NCBI RefSeq assembly: GCF_001311865.1
Contig: NZ_BBCD01000004.1
Coordinates: forward strand, 101,832-165,831
DNA length: 64,000 nucleotides
Direction: 5' to 3'
Origin: Piscibacillus salipiscarius JCM 13188
GTDB taxonomy: Bacteria; Bacillota; Bacilli; Bacillales; Alkalibacillaceae
The number at the start of each line of letters is the position of its first letter. Positions within the stretch are counted from its first letter, which is position 1. The translations under genes and the position numbers were made by a program. Below, piece after piece: positions 20,461-28,613 of this stretch. Under the pieces are notes generated by a model that had not been told where the DNA came from, ran no database searches, and was given only the letters and a program-made list of their open reading frames with translations.

Positions 20461-20856
20461 TTAACTAGTTTGCGGTGAGATTTTTTGTTCAATTAATTCT
20501 TTCGGTAAAATGACTTGCTTGACTTCGCCTTTACCGATTAATTGCTCATTATTGTAGGCTTCAACGGATGTGGTTACTTGTGGGTGTTCATATTTCGTAA
20601 GTGTTGCTGTTAACGTAACTTTTGAGTTAGCTGGAGCTGCGTCGACGTGCTTGACTTCAACGGCTGCTCCCATACCTTCTTCATGTTCTTCTAAAAATGG
20701 CAAAATGATTTTTCGCGAGACCCATTCCATGTGATAAACCATGGCAACAGTTGAATACACAGGATGAACTACTTGCCCTTCAAAGCTCGCAAACATATCA
20801 TCAGTTACATCGATTTCAATTGTTTCTTGTCTACCAAGATCCATTCCTTGCTTCAT
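20461..20856 (-). CDS. FlK-like hotdog acyl-CoA thioesterase
   Basis: 131 residues, close in length and pattern to fluoroacetyl-CoA thioesterase FlK. The FlK triad Thr-Glu-His appears conserved: T36 (HPVYSTVAM), E44 (YHMEWV) and H70 (EVKHVDAAP). It hydrolyses a short or aromatic acyl-CoA; fluoroacetyl-CoA is unlikely here. In the paa setting a phenylacetyl-CoA or dead-end ring-CoA substrate would release trapped CoA, as PaaI and PaaY do elsewhere. It precedes phenylalanine dehydrogenase on the same strand and has its own upstream non-coding region with a cre-like site. Confidence 0.75.
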   Translation of the reverse strand: MKQGMDLGRQETIEIDVTDDMFASFEGQVVHPVYSTVAMVYHMEWVSRKIILPFLEEHEEGMGAAVEVKHVDAAPANSKVTLTATLTKYEHPQVTTSVEAYNNEQLIGKGEVKQVILPKELIEQKISPQTS

Positions 20857-20893
20857 GCCATCGCCTCTTTTTATTAAAAATATCAGCTCTAAT

Positions 20894-20907
20894 TAAAAGC
20901 GCTTACA
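20894..20907 (-). promoter_or_regulatory. Candidate catabolite-responsive element (cre)
   Basis: On the minus strand TGTAAGCGCTTTTA, matching 12 of 14 positions of the Bacillus CcpA consensus TGAAAGCGCTTTCA, 38 bases before the thioesterase start. It would put the PheDH/oxoacid-dehydrogenase part under carbon catabolite control. Confidence 0.45.
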
Positions 20908-20998
20908 TGATTCAATAAAATTTTATATAACGTTATTACAACGCTATTTTATCATTGCGTCATAAAACAGTCAATTTGATTTTAGAATTTTTAGAATA

Positions 20999-21964
20999 TT
21001 AACTCGTTAAGTTAATATTCAGAAGCTCTTTAGCTTTTGCAACCTGCTGAGTCGCTTCATTCATCATGCCTGTTAAAAGCTGCTGAACGGTTGGTACATC
21101 TTGAATGAGGCCGCATACTTGACCACCATTTAAGAATCCATTTTCTAAATCACCTTCAAGCGCTCCTTTGCAGTGGTGATCTTCTGAAGTCAAGGTGCGG
21201 TAATCATCCTGACTCATGCCGACTCTTTCAAGATCATGTAACCTCTCTGCATAAGGTGTTTTTAAAATTCGGCGAACCTGCCCAACTGAACGCCCGACAA
21301 TCACAGTGCCTGTTCCATTATCATCAAGTAGCTTTTGCTTATAATGGATATGAAAAGGTGCCTCCTGAGTCGCAATGAGTCTAGTGCCCATCTGAACGCC
21401 GTTTGCTCCTAACATAAGTGCAGCAGATAACCCTTTTCCATCACCAATACCTCCAGCTGCGATAACAGGAACACTGACGTTTTCTGCAATTTGCGGAACG
21501 AGTGTGAACGTCGTGAGTTCGAGGTTCGAATTGATCCCAGCCGCTTCATACCCTTCAGCTACTAGAATGTCAGCTCCTGCTTCTTCAGCTTTCTTCGCAT
21601 GTTTAACAGACGCAACTAACGTCATGACTTTGATACCATGCTCGTGAAAAACTGGGATAAACGGAGCAGGGTTACCCGCAGACAGCGACACAACTGGAAT
21701 GTCATGGTCAATCACTAATTTGACGAGCTCCTTCACATGAGGTGTGACACCAAGGGCAATGTTAATCGCAAACGGCTGATCGGTTAGCTTTTTCGTCTCT
21801 AAAATTTTGAGCTCGACTTCCTCAGGCGTCATCGTGCCGCAGCCAAGTGTTCCGAGCCCCCCCGTATTAGAAACAGCTGCTGTTAGCGGGGCATTACTGA
21901 TATTCCCCATTCCGCCTTGGACAATTGGATATTTAATGTTAATTAAGTCACAAACTGGGTTCAT
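20999..21964 (-). CDS. Nitronate monooxygenase / FabK-like FMN protein
   Basis: The start is the ATG at 21964 (MNPVCDLINIKYP) behind GAGGAGG; an upstream in-frame ATG overlaps the thiolase. About 321 residues forming a TIM barrel of the NPD family: PIVQGGMG, GGLGTLG, AAGGIGDGKG and GVQMGTRL, the last two binding the FMN phosphate. It could be a nitronate monooxygenase, an enoyl reductase or a flavin oxidoreductase. Its place between the thiolase and the thioesterase suggests a role in side products of aromatic degradation, not proven. Confidence 0.8.
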   Translation of the reverse strand: MNPVCDLINIKYPIVQGGMGNISNAPLTAAVSNTGGLGTLGCGTMTPEEVELKILETKKLTDQPFAINIALGVTPHVKELVKLVIDHDIPVVSLSAGNPAPFIPVFHEHGIKVMTLVASVKHAKKAEEAGADILVAEGYEAAGINSNLELTTFTLVPQIAENVSVPVIAAGGIGDGKGLSAALMLGANGVQMGTRLIATQEAPFHIHYKQKLLDDNGTGTVIVGRSVGQVRRILKTPYAERLHDLERVGMSQDDYRTLTSEDHHCKGALEGDLENGFLNGGQVCGLIQDVPTVQQLLTGMMNEATQQVAKAKELLNINLTS

Positions 21965-21986
21965 AGTTAGTCCTCCTCGGTTCTGA

Positions 21987-23192
21987 TCAATCACTTACAT
22001 TCTCAATGATGGTCGCAATCCCCTGTCCGACACCTACGCACATGGTTGCTAATCCATACTTCGTTCCGCGTTTTCGCATTTCGTGAATAAGAGTGGTTAA
22101 AATACGAGCCCCACTTGCTCCTAGAGGATGCCCGTAAGCAATTGCTCCTCCGTTAACGTTTACAATCTCTCGGTTCATGCCAATTTGTTTAATACACTCT
22201 AATGATTGTGAGGCAAACGCTTCGTTCAATTCGACTAATCCTAAGTCATTTACAGTTAAATTCGCTCGTTTTAACGCTTTAGCCGTCGCACCAATTGGTC
22301 CAAGTCCCATTACGGCAGGTTCTAACCCAATCGTTGCTCCTGAGTTGAATTTTGCTAAAGGCTTGAGGTTGAGTTCTTTCGCTTTTTCAGCGCTCATAAG
22401 CAATAGCGCAGATGCTCCGTCATTAACTCCTGAAGCATTTCCGGCTGTAATTGTACCTTCGCCGAATATAGGTCTTAAATTTGAAAGCTTTTCTAATGTT
22501 GTCGTTGGCCTAGGGTGTTCATCTTGATTGACCACAATTTCATTCCCTTTTCGGTCGTGGTAAACAACTGGAACGATTTCGTCTTTTAACCTACCAGATT
22601 CCATCGCTTGCTTTGCCTTCATTTGACTTTCAAAAGCAAATTCATCCTGTTCTTCTCTGCTTATCCCGTACCGTTTGGCGACGTTCTCTGCCGTCTGAGG
22701 CATAGAGTCTGAACCATACATGTTTTCTAACTTTTTGTTCGTAAAGCGCCAGCCAATCGTCGTATCAAAAAGCTCTCTATTACCACGCGGAAACTCTTGG
22801 TCTGGTTTAGCCATGACTAAAGGAGCCCTCGTCATACTCTCAGTACCACCCGCTATGTATATATCACCATCACCAACCACAATCGCACGTGCAGCCTGCA
22901 TAACAGCATCCATGCCTGATCCACAAAGCCGGTTAACGGTTACACCTCCGACTTCAACCGGAAGCTCCGCTAATAAAGCAGACATTCTAGCGACATTACG
23001 GTTATCCTCACCAGCCTGGTTCGCATTGCCTAAAACCACTTCTTCGATTTCACTTACAGGCACACCGGGCTGCCTTTCTAATAATGCCTTTATGACAATC
23101 GCCCCAAGATCATCAGGACGAACATGTTTTAGCCCGCCTTTATAGCGGCCAATCGGTGTTCTGACCGCATCTACAATGACAACGTCTTTCAT
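21987..23192 (-). CDS. paaJ: 3-oxoadipyl-CoA / 3-oxo-5,6-dehydrosuberyl-CoA thiolase
   Basis: ATG at 23192 (MKDVVIVDAVRTPIG), with AGAAGG upstream; a GTG at 23201 is too close to the site. About 401 residues, normal for thiolases. The nucleophile Cys is in RLCGSGMD, with His in YGHPLGASG and the second Cys in MCVGVGQG. The segment NANQAGEDNRNVARM is typical of PaaJ/PcaF. It cleaves the last CoA esters of the phenylacetate pathway to acetyl-CoA and succinyl-CoA. A hairpin and a repeat array separate it from the aldehyde dehydrogenase gene upstream. Confidence 0.85.
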   Translation of the reverse strand: MKDVVIVDAVRTPIGRYKGGLKHVRPDDLGAIVIKALLERQPGVPVSEIEEVVLGNANQAGEDNRNVARMSALLAELPVEVGGVTVNRLCGSGMDAVMQAARAIVVGDGDIYIAGGTESMTRAPLVMAKPDQEFPRGNRELFDTTIGWRFTNKKLENMYGSDSMPQTAENVAKRYGISREEQDEFAFESQMKAKQAMESGRLKDEIVPVVYHDRKGNEIVVNQDEHPRPTTTLEKLSNLRPIFGEGTITAGNASGVNDGASALLLMSAEKAKELNLKPLAKFNSGATIGLEPAVMGLGPIGATAKALKRANLTVNDLGLVELNEAFASQSLECIKQIGMNREIVNVNGGAIAYGHPLGASGARILTTLIHEMRKRGTKYGLATMCVGVGQGIATIIENVSD

Positions 23193-23233
23193 CGTAATCA
23201 CGCAACCTTCTTAAGTTATTGAATGTAAATTTT

Positions 23234-23310
23234 CTATGGGTGTGTTTCACCTTCCTACGGGTGTGTTTCCCAATCCTATTGGCGTAACCTCCACCCAATA
23301 GGCGTTAACC
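23234..23310. repeat. Four-unit, 21-bp-phased direct repeat array (core CTAYGGGTGTGTTTC)
   Basis: Units start at 23234, 23255, 23276 and 23296 (steps 21, 21, 20): CTATGGGTGTGTTTC, CTACGGGTGTGTTTC, CTATTGGCGTAAC, CAATAGGCGTTAAC. Two units are almost identical and two are diverged. It lies between the hairpin after the aldehyde dehydrogenase gene and the thiolase start, 42 bases from the latter. Confidence 0.75.
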
Positions 23311-23328
23311 CACTTTTTTTATCAAAAC

Positions 23329-23357
23329 ATGGTCGAGACATAATATGCCTCGACCAT
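23329..23357 (-). terminator. Terminator-like hairpin after the aldehyde dehydrogenase gene
   Basis: Inverted repeat ATGGTCGAGACA / GCCTCGACCAT directly after the stop at 23367. On the minus strand it is followed by TGTTTTGAT, a weak T tail, so it may terminate only part of the transcripts. Confidence 0.55.
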
Positions 23358-23366
23358 TTCATTACT

Positions 23367-24884
23367 TTAAACCCCGAAAGGATTGAGTGGTTTTGGACCG
23401 TAGTAAGATAATACGCTCTTATCTTCCATGTATAAATCAAGTGTTTCAACAGTAAGCTCACGGCCAAAGCCTGATTGCTTATAACCACCGAATGGTGTGC
23501 CTGGGAATGCTGAGAATGGGCTATTCACCATAACAATTCCGGCTTGAATTTGGTGCGCGACTCGGGTTGCACGACCTTGGTTTGTCGTCCAAATCGCCGA
23601 ACCTAAACCGTATTTCGTGTCATTCGCGCGTTTGATGACATCTTTTTCATCAGAGAATTTTTCAACGACCACTACCGGTCCGAAAATTTCTTCTTTTACT
23701 GCCTTCATATCAGGTGTGACATCCGTAATGACGGTTGGCTCATACCAATGACCATTTTCAAAGCCTTCAGGATACATCGGCTTTCCGCCTGTCGCAATCG
23801 TTGCTCCCTCGTCAATCGCAGACTGAACATAGCCATCAATGACTTCTAACTGCTCTCGGCTAATAATTGAACCGAGATGAGTTCCTTTATTTAATGGGTC
23901 GCCAGTTTGGAGCTTCTTCGTCTTTTCAATAAACTTCTCCATAAACTCATCGTAAATATCTTCATGTACGAACATTCGAGAACGTGCTTCACACGACTGG
24001 CCTGTGTTGAAGAAAATACCGAATAATGAACCTGCAACCGCTGCTTCCATATCCGCATCTTCAAAAACAATGTTTGGCGACTTTCCACCAAGCTCTAGTG
24101 TAATGCGTTTTAACGTTTGAGATGCTTTTTCCATAATATCTTTACCAGTCGGTGTTGAGCCGGTAAACGCGACTTTGTTAATGTCTTCGTGCTTCACTAA
24201 GTAATCACCAACAACAGCACCAGAACCTGGAACGGTATTCACAACCCCTTCAGGAACGCCCGCTTCATGACAGATTTCATTTAAGATAATCGCTGTAATT
24301 GGCGTAAGGGATGCTGGTTTAATCACCACTGAACACCCAGCTGCGATCGCTGGAGCTATCTTCCACGCCGCCATCATCATCGGGTAGTTCCAAGGAATAA
24401 TCTGCGCACAAACACCAACAGGCTCTTTATGCGTATAGTTAAAAAATCCATATGGCATGTTGTTCACTTCGCCGCGGTGACCAACAATCGCACCTGCATA
24501 AAACTCAAAGTCTTCAATGGATTGGTTGACTTGAACCTGCGCTGCTCCAATTGATTTACCACTATTTAAAACTTCCATTTCTACTAATTCGTTGAAACGT
24601 GAACGCATAATTTCAGCAATCTTATTTAACACACGAGCACGTTTGCCGACTGGATATTTGCGCCACTTTCCATTATCGAATGCGTTACGTGCTGCTTGAA
24701 CCGCTTTTTCCGCATCCTCTTCATTTGCTTTAGCAATAGTTGCAATTGCCTCGCCCTTAGCTGGATCAAAAGTATCGAAAGTCTCACCTGAACTGCTCTC
24801 AACTCGCTCTCCATTAATAATCATCGAGTAATGATCACGCTTCATGTCTCCTACTTGTTTAATCGCTTCTTTAGTCATTTCCAT
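23367..24884 (-). CDS. Aldehyde dehydrogenase family protein
   Basis: 505 residues behind AAAGGAG. It has the catalytic Cys in NTGQSCEAR, general base Glu in LELGGKSP and the NAD site FTGSTPTGK. It is a single-domain ALDH with no MaoC domain, so it is not a full PaaZ. In the paa operon it may oxidise the 3-oxo-5,6-dehydrosuberyl-CoA semialdehyde in place of PaaZ, or oxidise phenylacetaldehyde. Betaine-aldehyde dehydrogenases look similar, so the substrate is open. It follows paaG by 18 bases. Confidence 0.8.
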   Translation of the reverse strand: MEMTKEAIKQVGDMKRDHYSMIINGERVESSSGETFDTFDPAKGEAIATIAKANEEDAEKAVQAARNAFDNGKWRKYPVGKRARVLNKIAEIMRSRFNELVEMEVLNSGKSIGAAQVQVNQSIEDFEFYAGAIVGHRGEVNNMPYGFFNYTHKEPVGVCAQIIPWNYPMMMAAWKIAPAIAAGCSVVIKPASLTPITAIILNEICHEAGVPEGVVNTVPGSGAVVGDYLVKHEDINKVAFTGSTPTGKDIMEKASQTLKRITLELGGKSPNIVFEDADMEAAVAGSLFGIFFNTGQSCEARSRMFVHEDIYDEFMEKFIEKTKKLQTGDPLNKGTHLGSIISREQLEVIDGYVQSAIDEGATIATGGKPMYPEGFENGHWYEPTVITDVTPDMKAVKEEIFGPVVVVEKFSDEKDVIKRANDTKYGLGSAIWTTNQGRATRVAHQIQAGIVMVNSPFSAFPGTPFGGYKQSGFGRELTVETLDLYMEDKSVLSYYGPKPLNPFGV

Positions 24885-24902
24885 GATTGATTCACTCCTT
24901 TA

Positions 24903-25679
24903 CTATTTTCCGATAAATGTTGGTTTTCGCTTCTCCTTAAACGCCTGAACGCCTTCGTGATGATCCTCTGAAAGGCCCGCGATCCTCTGTGCAAATGCTT
25001 CTTTTTCTAAGAATTCATCGAACGACTCATTCATGCTATCGATCATGTACCGTTTAACGAGTTCAATTGACTTTGTCGGCATACTCGCTAAATGTTGCGA
25101 GAAAGCGTCTACCTTTTCATCCCACTCATCAGGCTCGATTAGTTCCGTCGCTAAACCAAAGTCATAAGCTTCTTCCCCTGTAATTGGTTTACCTAAAATC
25201 GTGACTTCCATCGCTTTCGCGTAACCAATCAACCTTGGAAGTAAATATAAAAATCCAGAATCTGGAACCAGGCCAATTCCTACAAAAGCGCTAACAAACT
25301 TAACGTTTGGCTGAACCAACCTGAAATCTGCTGCTAAAGCAAGGCTCATACCAGCACCTGCTGCTGTTCCGTTAACCGCAGCTACAATCGGTTTCGGCGT
25401 AGCCTTGATCGCCTTCATCATGGGATGATAACGAGAACGCAAAAACTCAGCATGGTTCGTATCGTCACCAACGTCTTGTAAGTCCTGACCCGAACAAAAG
25501 GCCTTTCCTTCCCCCGTAATCACAATGCACCTTATGTCATTGCTTTTATTTGCAACCTTCAGTGCTTTCGTAATCTCTTTATTCATGACTTCAGTAATAG
25601 CGTTGTACGCTTTTGGCCTGTTCAGTGTAATCGTTGCCACACCTTGATTTTCACTGTACTTAATCGTTTCAAATTCCAA
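24903..25679 (-). CDS. paaG: 1,2-epoxyphenylacetyl-CoA isomerase (crotonase family)
   Basis: 258 residues from a TTG at 25679, with AAGGGGG upstream. Crotonase oxyanion-hole segments are AFCSGQDLQDVG and NGTAAGAGMSLA, and GLVPDSGFLYLLPR corresponds to GLIPDCGGTWLLPR as I recall it from E. coli PaaG. The ending EGVQAFKEKRKPTFIGK also fits. It would convert the ring epoxide to oxepin-CoA. It starts 3 bases from the paaF stop. Confidence 0.8.
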   Translation of the reverse strand: MEFETIKYSENQGVATITLNRPKAYNAITEVMNKEITKALKVANKSNDIRCIVITGEGKAFCSGQDLQDVGDDTNHAEFLRSRYHPMMKAIKATPKPIVAAVNGTAAGAGMSLALAADFRLVQPNVKFVSAFVGIGLVPDSGFLYLLPRLIGYAKAMEVTILGKPITGEEAYDFGLATELIEPDEWDEKVDAFSQHLASMPTKSIELVKRYMIDSMNESFDEFLEKEAFAQRIAGLSEDHHEGVQAFKEKRKPTFIGK

Positions 25680-25682
25680 CCG

Positions 25683-26455
25683 CTACACCCCCTTAAAGTG
25701 TGGAGGTCGTTTTTCAGCAAAAGCTTCATGCCTTCAGTTTGATCTTGTGAATCAAACGTTAAGTAAAAATTCTTCCGTTCTAGCTTCATCCCCTCTATTA
25801 AAGGTAAGTCTTCGGCTGCTTTAACCGATTCTTTAATGAGGCGGAGCGATATAGGCGCCTGTTTTGTTAGTTGATGAGCGACCCGCATCGTTTCTTCCTC
25901 AACGAGCTCAGGTGCAATCACCCGGTTAACAATGCCCATTTCGTTCGCTTGCTTCGCGGTCATTGACTCACCTAACCAAATCCACTCAAGAGCCCTTCTT
26001 GACCCGATTGCTTTGGTTAAAAGTTGTGTGCCACCAGCACCAGGCATAACGCCTAACTTCACTTCAGGGAACCCAAACTTTGCTTCTTCACCCGCGATTA
26101 TCATGTCACAGTGAAGTACAAGCTCAAACCCGCCACCTAAGGCAAACCCGTTAACTGAAGCTAAAATTGGTTTGTTAATGAGCTGTATTCGGTCCCAGAC
26201 GGCAAAAGGATCTGCAAGTTCTAATGATAGAGGGGATTCGTTCATCATCTCTTCAATATCAGCGCCTGCCGCAAAGACTTTTTGATTTCCTTTCACCACA
26301 ATGACTTTTACTTTTTCATCACGGTCGTACATCTCAAGTGTTTCAACGATCTCATCTACCATTTGCCGGTTCAGTGCGTTTAACACGTCAGGGCGGTTGA
26401 GTTGAACCACCCCAACTGAGTCTTCAATGTACGCATTAATGTACTTTTTCGACAT
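25683..26455 (-). CDS. paaF: 2,3-dehydroadipyl-CoA hydratase (enoyl-CoA hydratase)
   Basis: ATG at 26455 (MSKKYINAYIEDS). Crotonase motifs VFAAGADIEEM and NGFALGGGFELVL; the second catalytic Glu lies in LGVMPGAGGTQ. The match to PaaF is better than to PaaG. The frame is one A short near 25745; repair gives KAFAEKRPPHFKGV and a stop at 25683-25685, the classical crotonase ending. Repaired length ~257 residues. The start lies inside the EthD gene's last codons (20-base overlap). Confidence 0.8.
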
Positions 26456-26752
26456 TGACTTCTTCACCTATGACAAGTGTGACGAGATCACCGGCAAATT
26501 GCATAACGTCTTTTCCTGATGCTTTTCCTTCGTCTGTTTTCATGGCAGTTTGTAGGGATTCGTGGTCGTCGTAGAACATCTCGCATAGCAAGTAGTAATC
26601 GGTTTTACCCATTGGCGAGCCGACGATTTTAGTAACTTTCATGTCGCGTAGGCCCGGGATTTTTGTGTGAGTGGTGTGTGTGTGTTGAAGTAGTGCTCAT
26701 CGAACTTCTCCGGATCTTCCGGTTGTTTGTAAATCGCGATTAATTTAACCAT
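26436..26752 (-). CDS. EthD-family protein in the paa operon
   Basis: ATG at 26752 (MVKLIAIYKQPEDPEKFDEHY). The frame changes inside an (AC)n stretch near 26690, after which IPGLRDMKVTKIVGSP follows, the normal course of EthD proteins (~105 residues). EthD-like ferredoxin-fold proteins are small and often accompany aromatic catabolic genes; their exact role is unsettled. A palindromic interspersed repeat separates it from paaD. Confidence 0.7.
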
Positions 26753-26781
26753 TTGAAAAACTCCTTTATTATAGTCTTATT

Positions 26782-26889
26782 TGAGAAATCCACTCCCTTT
26801 CCGTGGGCGAACCGCGAGCCTCCTCGGGCTCATGCCCTGCGGGGTCTCACCTGGTTCGCTGTTCCCACAGGAGTGTCGTGGATTTCTCA
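26782..26889. mobile_element. 108-bp palindromic interspersed repeat (MITE-like)
   Basis: Perfect 12-bp terminal inverted repeats TGAGAAATCCAC (26782-26793) and GTGGATTTCTCA (26878-26889) enclose a GC-rich interior that can fold back: CCGCGAGCCTCC, CCCTGCGGGG, GTTCCCACAGGAG. Base composition is unlike its surroundings. It contains no gene. I recognise this type of element as recurring in Bacillaceae intergenic regions; only this copy is in the window. It sits inside the paa operon between paaD and the EthD gene. Confidence 0.75.
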
Positions 26890-26930
26890 CCTTTTAAACA
26901 AAAACCGTTCTCCTTAACTTCCTACATTAA

Positions 26931-27421
26931 TCAATACACATAATCCACAACTGGTTTCATGGCTTCGAATGGGTTGCGGCAACTTGTGCAGTAGAGAATG
27001 CTGCGGCATGCGGTTGGACCGAATACGTTTTCCATTGATGTATAGTCCGAGCCGCAATACGGACAGTCAACCGTCCATTCTTCACCAGGTTGGTAGTTCT
27101 CTGGTGGCGGAGCGACTCCGTGTTTTTTGAGCTGCGTTTTGCCTTCATCTGTAATGGCGTCAGTAGACCACTTTTCTTCAAATGAAAAGTGAACCTCACA
27201 GTCCGATACCCAAGGCAAATCACCAACTGCCTTTTGAACATCTCGCTTAATAAAATCTAAAGCTGGGCATCCTGCAAAAGTCGGAACCATCGTGATTAAC
27301 ACTTGGCTTCCAATCACCTTCACGTCGTGCACCATTCCAAGGTCAAACACGCTAACAGACGGCAATTCTGGGTCGTCTACTGTTTTAACACAGCTTCGAT
27401 TTCCTTAAGATGTTGATTCAC
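26931..27421 (-). CDS. paaD: Phenylacetyl-CoA epoxidase maturation protein PaaD
   Basis: Likely start GTG at 27421 behind TAGGAGGTGAG. One A is missing near 27380 (TTAAAACAG), and repair gives VDDPELPSVSVFDLGMV, the MIP18/DUF59 domain opening. The C-terminus has a zinc-binding set CPYC, TACR, YCTSC. Length ~163 residues, as usual for PaaD. It helps metal-centre assembly of the PaaABC oxygenase. It starts 13 bases after the paaC stop. Confidence 0.85.
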
Positions 27422-27434
27422 TCCATCTCACCTC

Positions 27435-28243
27435 CTACCAAACAGCATCTTTGTCACTTTCATACACTTCAGCTAAAATCTCTAAAGCTTGGTTTAAGTC
27501 TGGCGTGTGATCACCATCCCTCCCGCTTCCATACTTCTTGCCAAAGTTTTTCGCTGGCAGTTCTGGTATGGTTTTGGATAACTCTTCTAACCAGCGCTCT
27601 CTTAAGGTGTCTTCACTCACCACAATTCCTAAGTGCTCAGCTCCGCTGCATGTGCTCCTAGTTCAAACACATCGCCGCACTGTTCCCACGCTTCTTCAAG
27701 TCTTTCTTGCAATCTATTTCGGGCATCATCAGTCGATTGATAGAGTTGTTTAAACCAAATTCTCCAGTGAGCTAAATGATATGGCTGTTCCATTAATACT
27801 TTTCCAGCGACATTCGCAAGCGGTTTATACGAACCTTTTGTAATCGCTTCCAACTTAACCTTTTTAAAAGATTCATAGAAGAAGTTACGAACAACCGTCA
27901 AGGCCCAGTCGTAATAAGGCTCTTCTGTATAGTGGCCTTCACCATTTTTCTTCTCAAAGTAAATGGCATTCTTTCGTTCTTCAGGCTTACGCTCATGGGC
28001 AAGGAAATCCGCTTCTTGATCCCCTAACTCTTCTAGTAGATTATAAAACATCAGCGCGTGGCCCATCGTGTTTTGCGTAATTGAGGAGAACGCGACATCT
28101 TCTTCAATGTGAGGTGCTAACCCGAGCCATTCAGACCCGCGGAAAGAGATCAGAAAATCATCATCAGCGAGTTGGTATAACAAGTCTTTTAATGCGTTCA
28201 AGTAAGTTTGATCTTGCTTTGCTGCTTCTGCTGATTCCATCAT
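27435..28243 (-). CDS. paaC: Phenylacetyl-CoA epoxidase subunit PaaC
   Basis: The start is chosen at the ATG at 28243 (MMESAEAAKQDQ) behind AGAGGTG. A ferritin-like structural subunit: DFLISFRGSEWLG, HALMFYNLLEELG, PYHLAHWRIWF. The frame breaks near 27630; the neighbouring frame gives EHLGIVVSEDTLRERW through to VW and the stop at 27435. Repaired length ~269 residues. It supports the catalytic PaaA subunit. Confidence 0.85.
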
Positions 28244-28319
28244 TTCTTCTTCACCTCTTTCCAAGACATAATTTCCTTCTCATCTAACATGCCTTGTTCT
28301 TTTTCCTTCCACTTTTGTC

Positions 28320-28598
28320 TTAAATAACCGTACCTTTTGTTCTACGGTAATCTTTATTGTCTAAGCGCTTTGTCCAGTTCATGCGCTCTTCACTCGTCAT
28401 CGCCCGGATGTTATCGCGTTTTACCACCCAAACATCTAATACATCTTCTCGGCGCATAAAGTTCTCCATGGCCATAGATAGAGCCATTTCTTCATTTGGC
28501 GCAAGAAGGCTAAATTGATGCTGGATCGGTGCTTTCACACTTTTTTTACTAAACACTTCGTATTCTTGATAAAAACTCGTCTCGTTTGTCTCTTCCAA
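28320..28598 (-). CDS. paaB: Phenylacetyl-CoA epoxidase subunit PaaB
   Basis: 92 residues from a TTG at 28598, with AAGGAG 8 bases before. It shows the PaaB pattern YEVFSKKSVKAPIQHQFSLL and ALSMAMENFMRR. PaaB bridges PaaAC dimers. It lies 15 bases after paaA. Confidence 0.85.
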   Translation of the reverse strand: MEETNETSFYQEYEVFSKKSVKAPIQHQFSLLAPNEEMALSMAMENFMRREDVLDVWVVKRDNIRAMTSEERMNWTKRLDNKDYRRTKGTVI

Positions 28599-28613
28599 TC
28601 CCCTCGCTCCTTC

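Noticed and set aside
22177..23145. Long plus-strand open frames opposite the thiolase gene
   Set aside because: They mirror a conserved thiolase and have no start signals.
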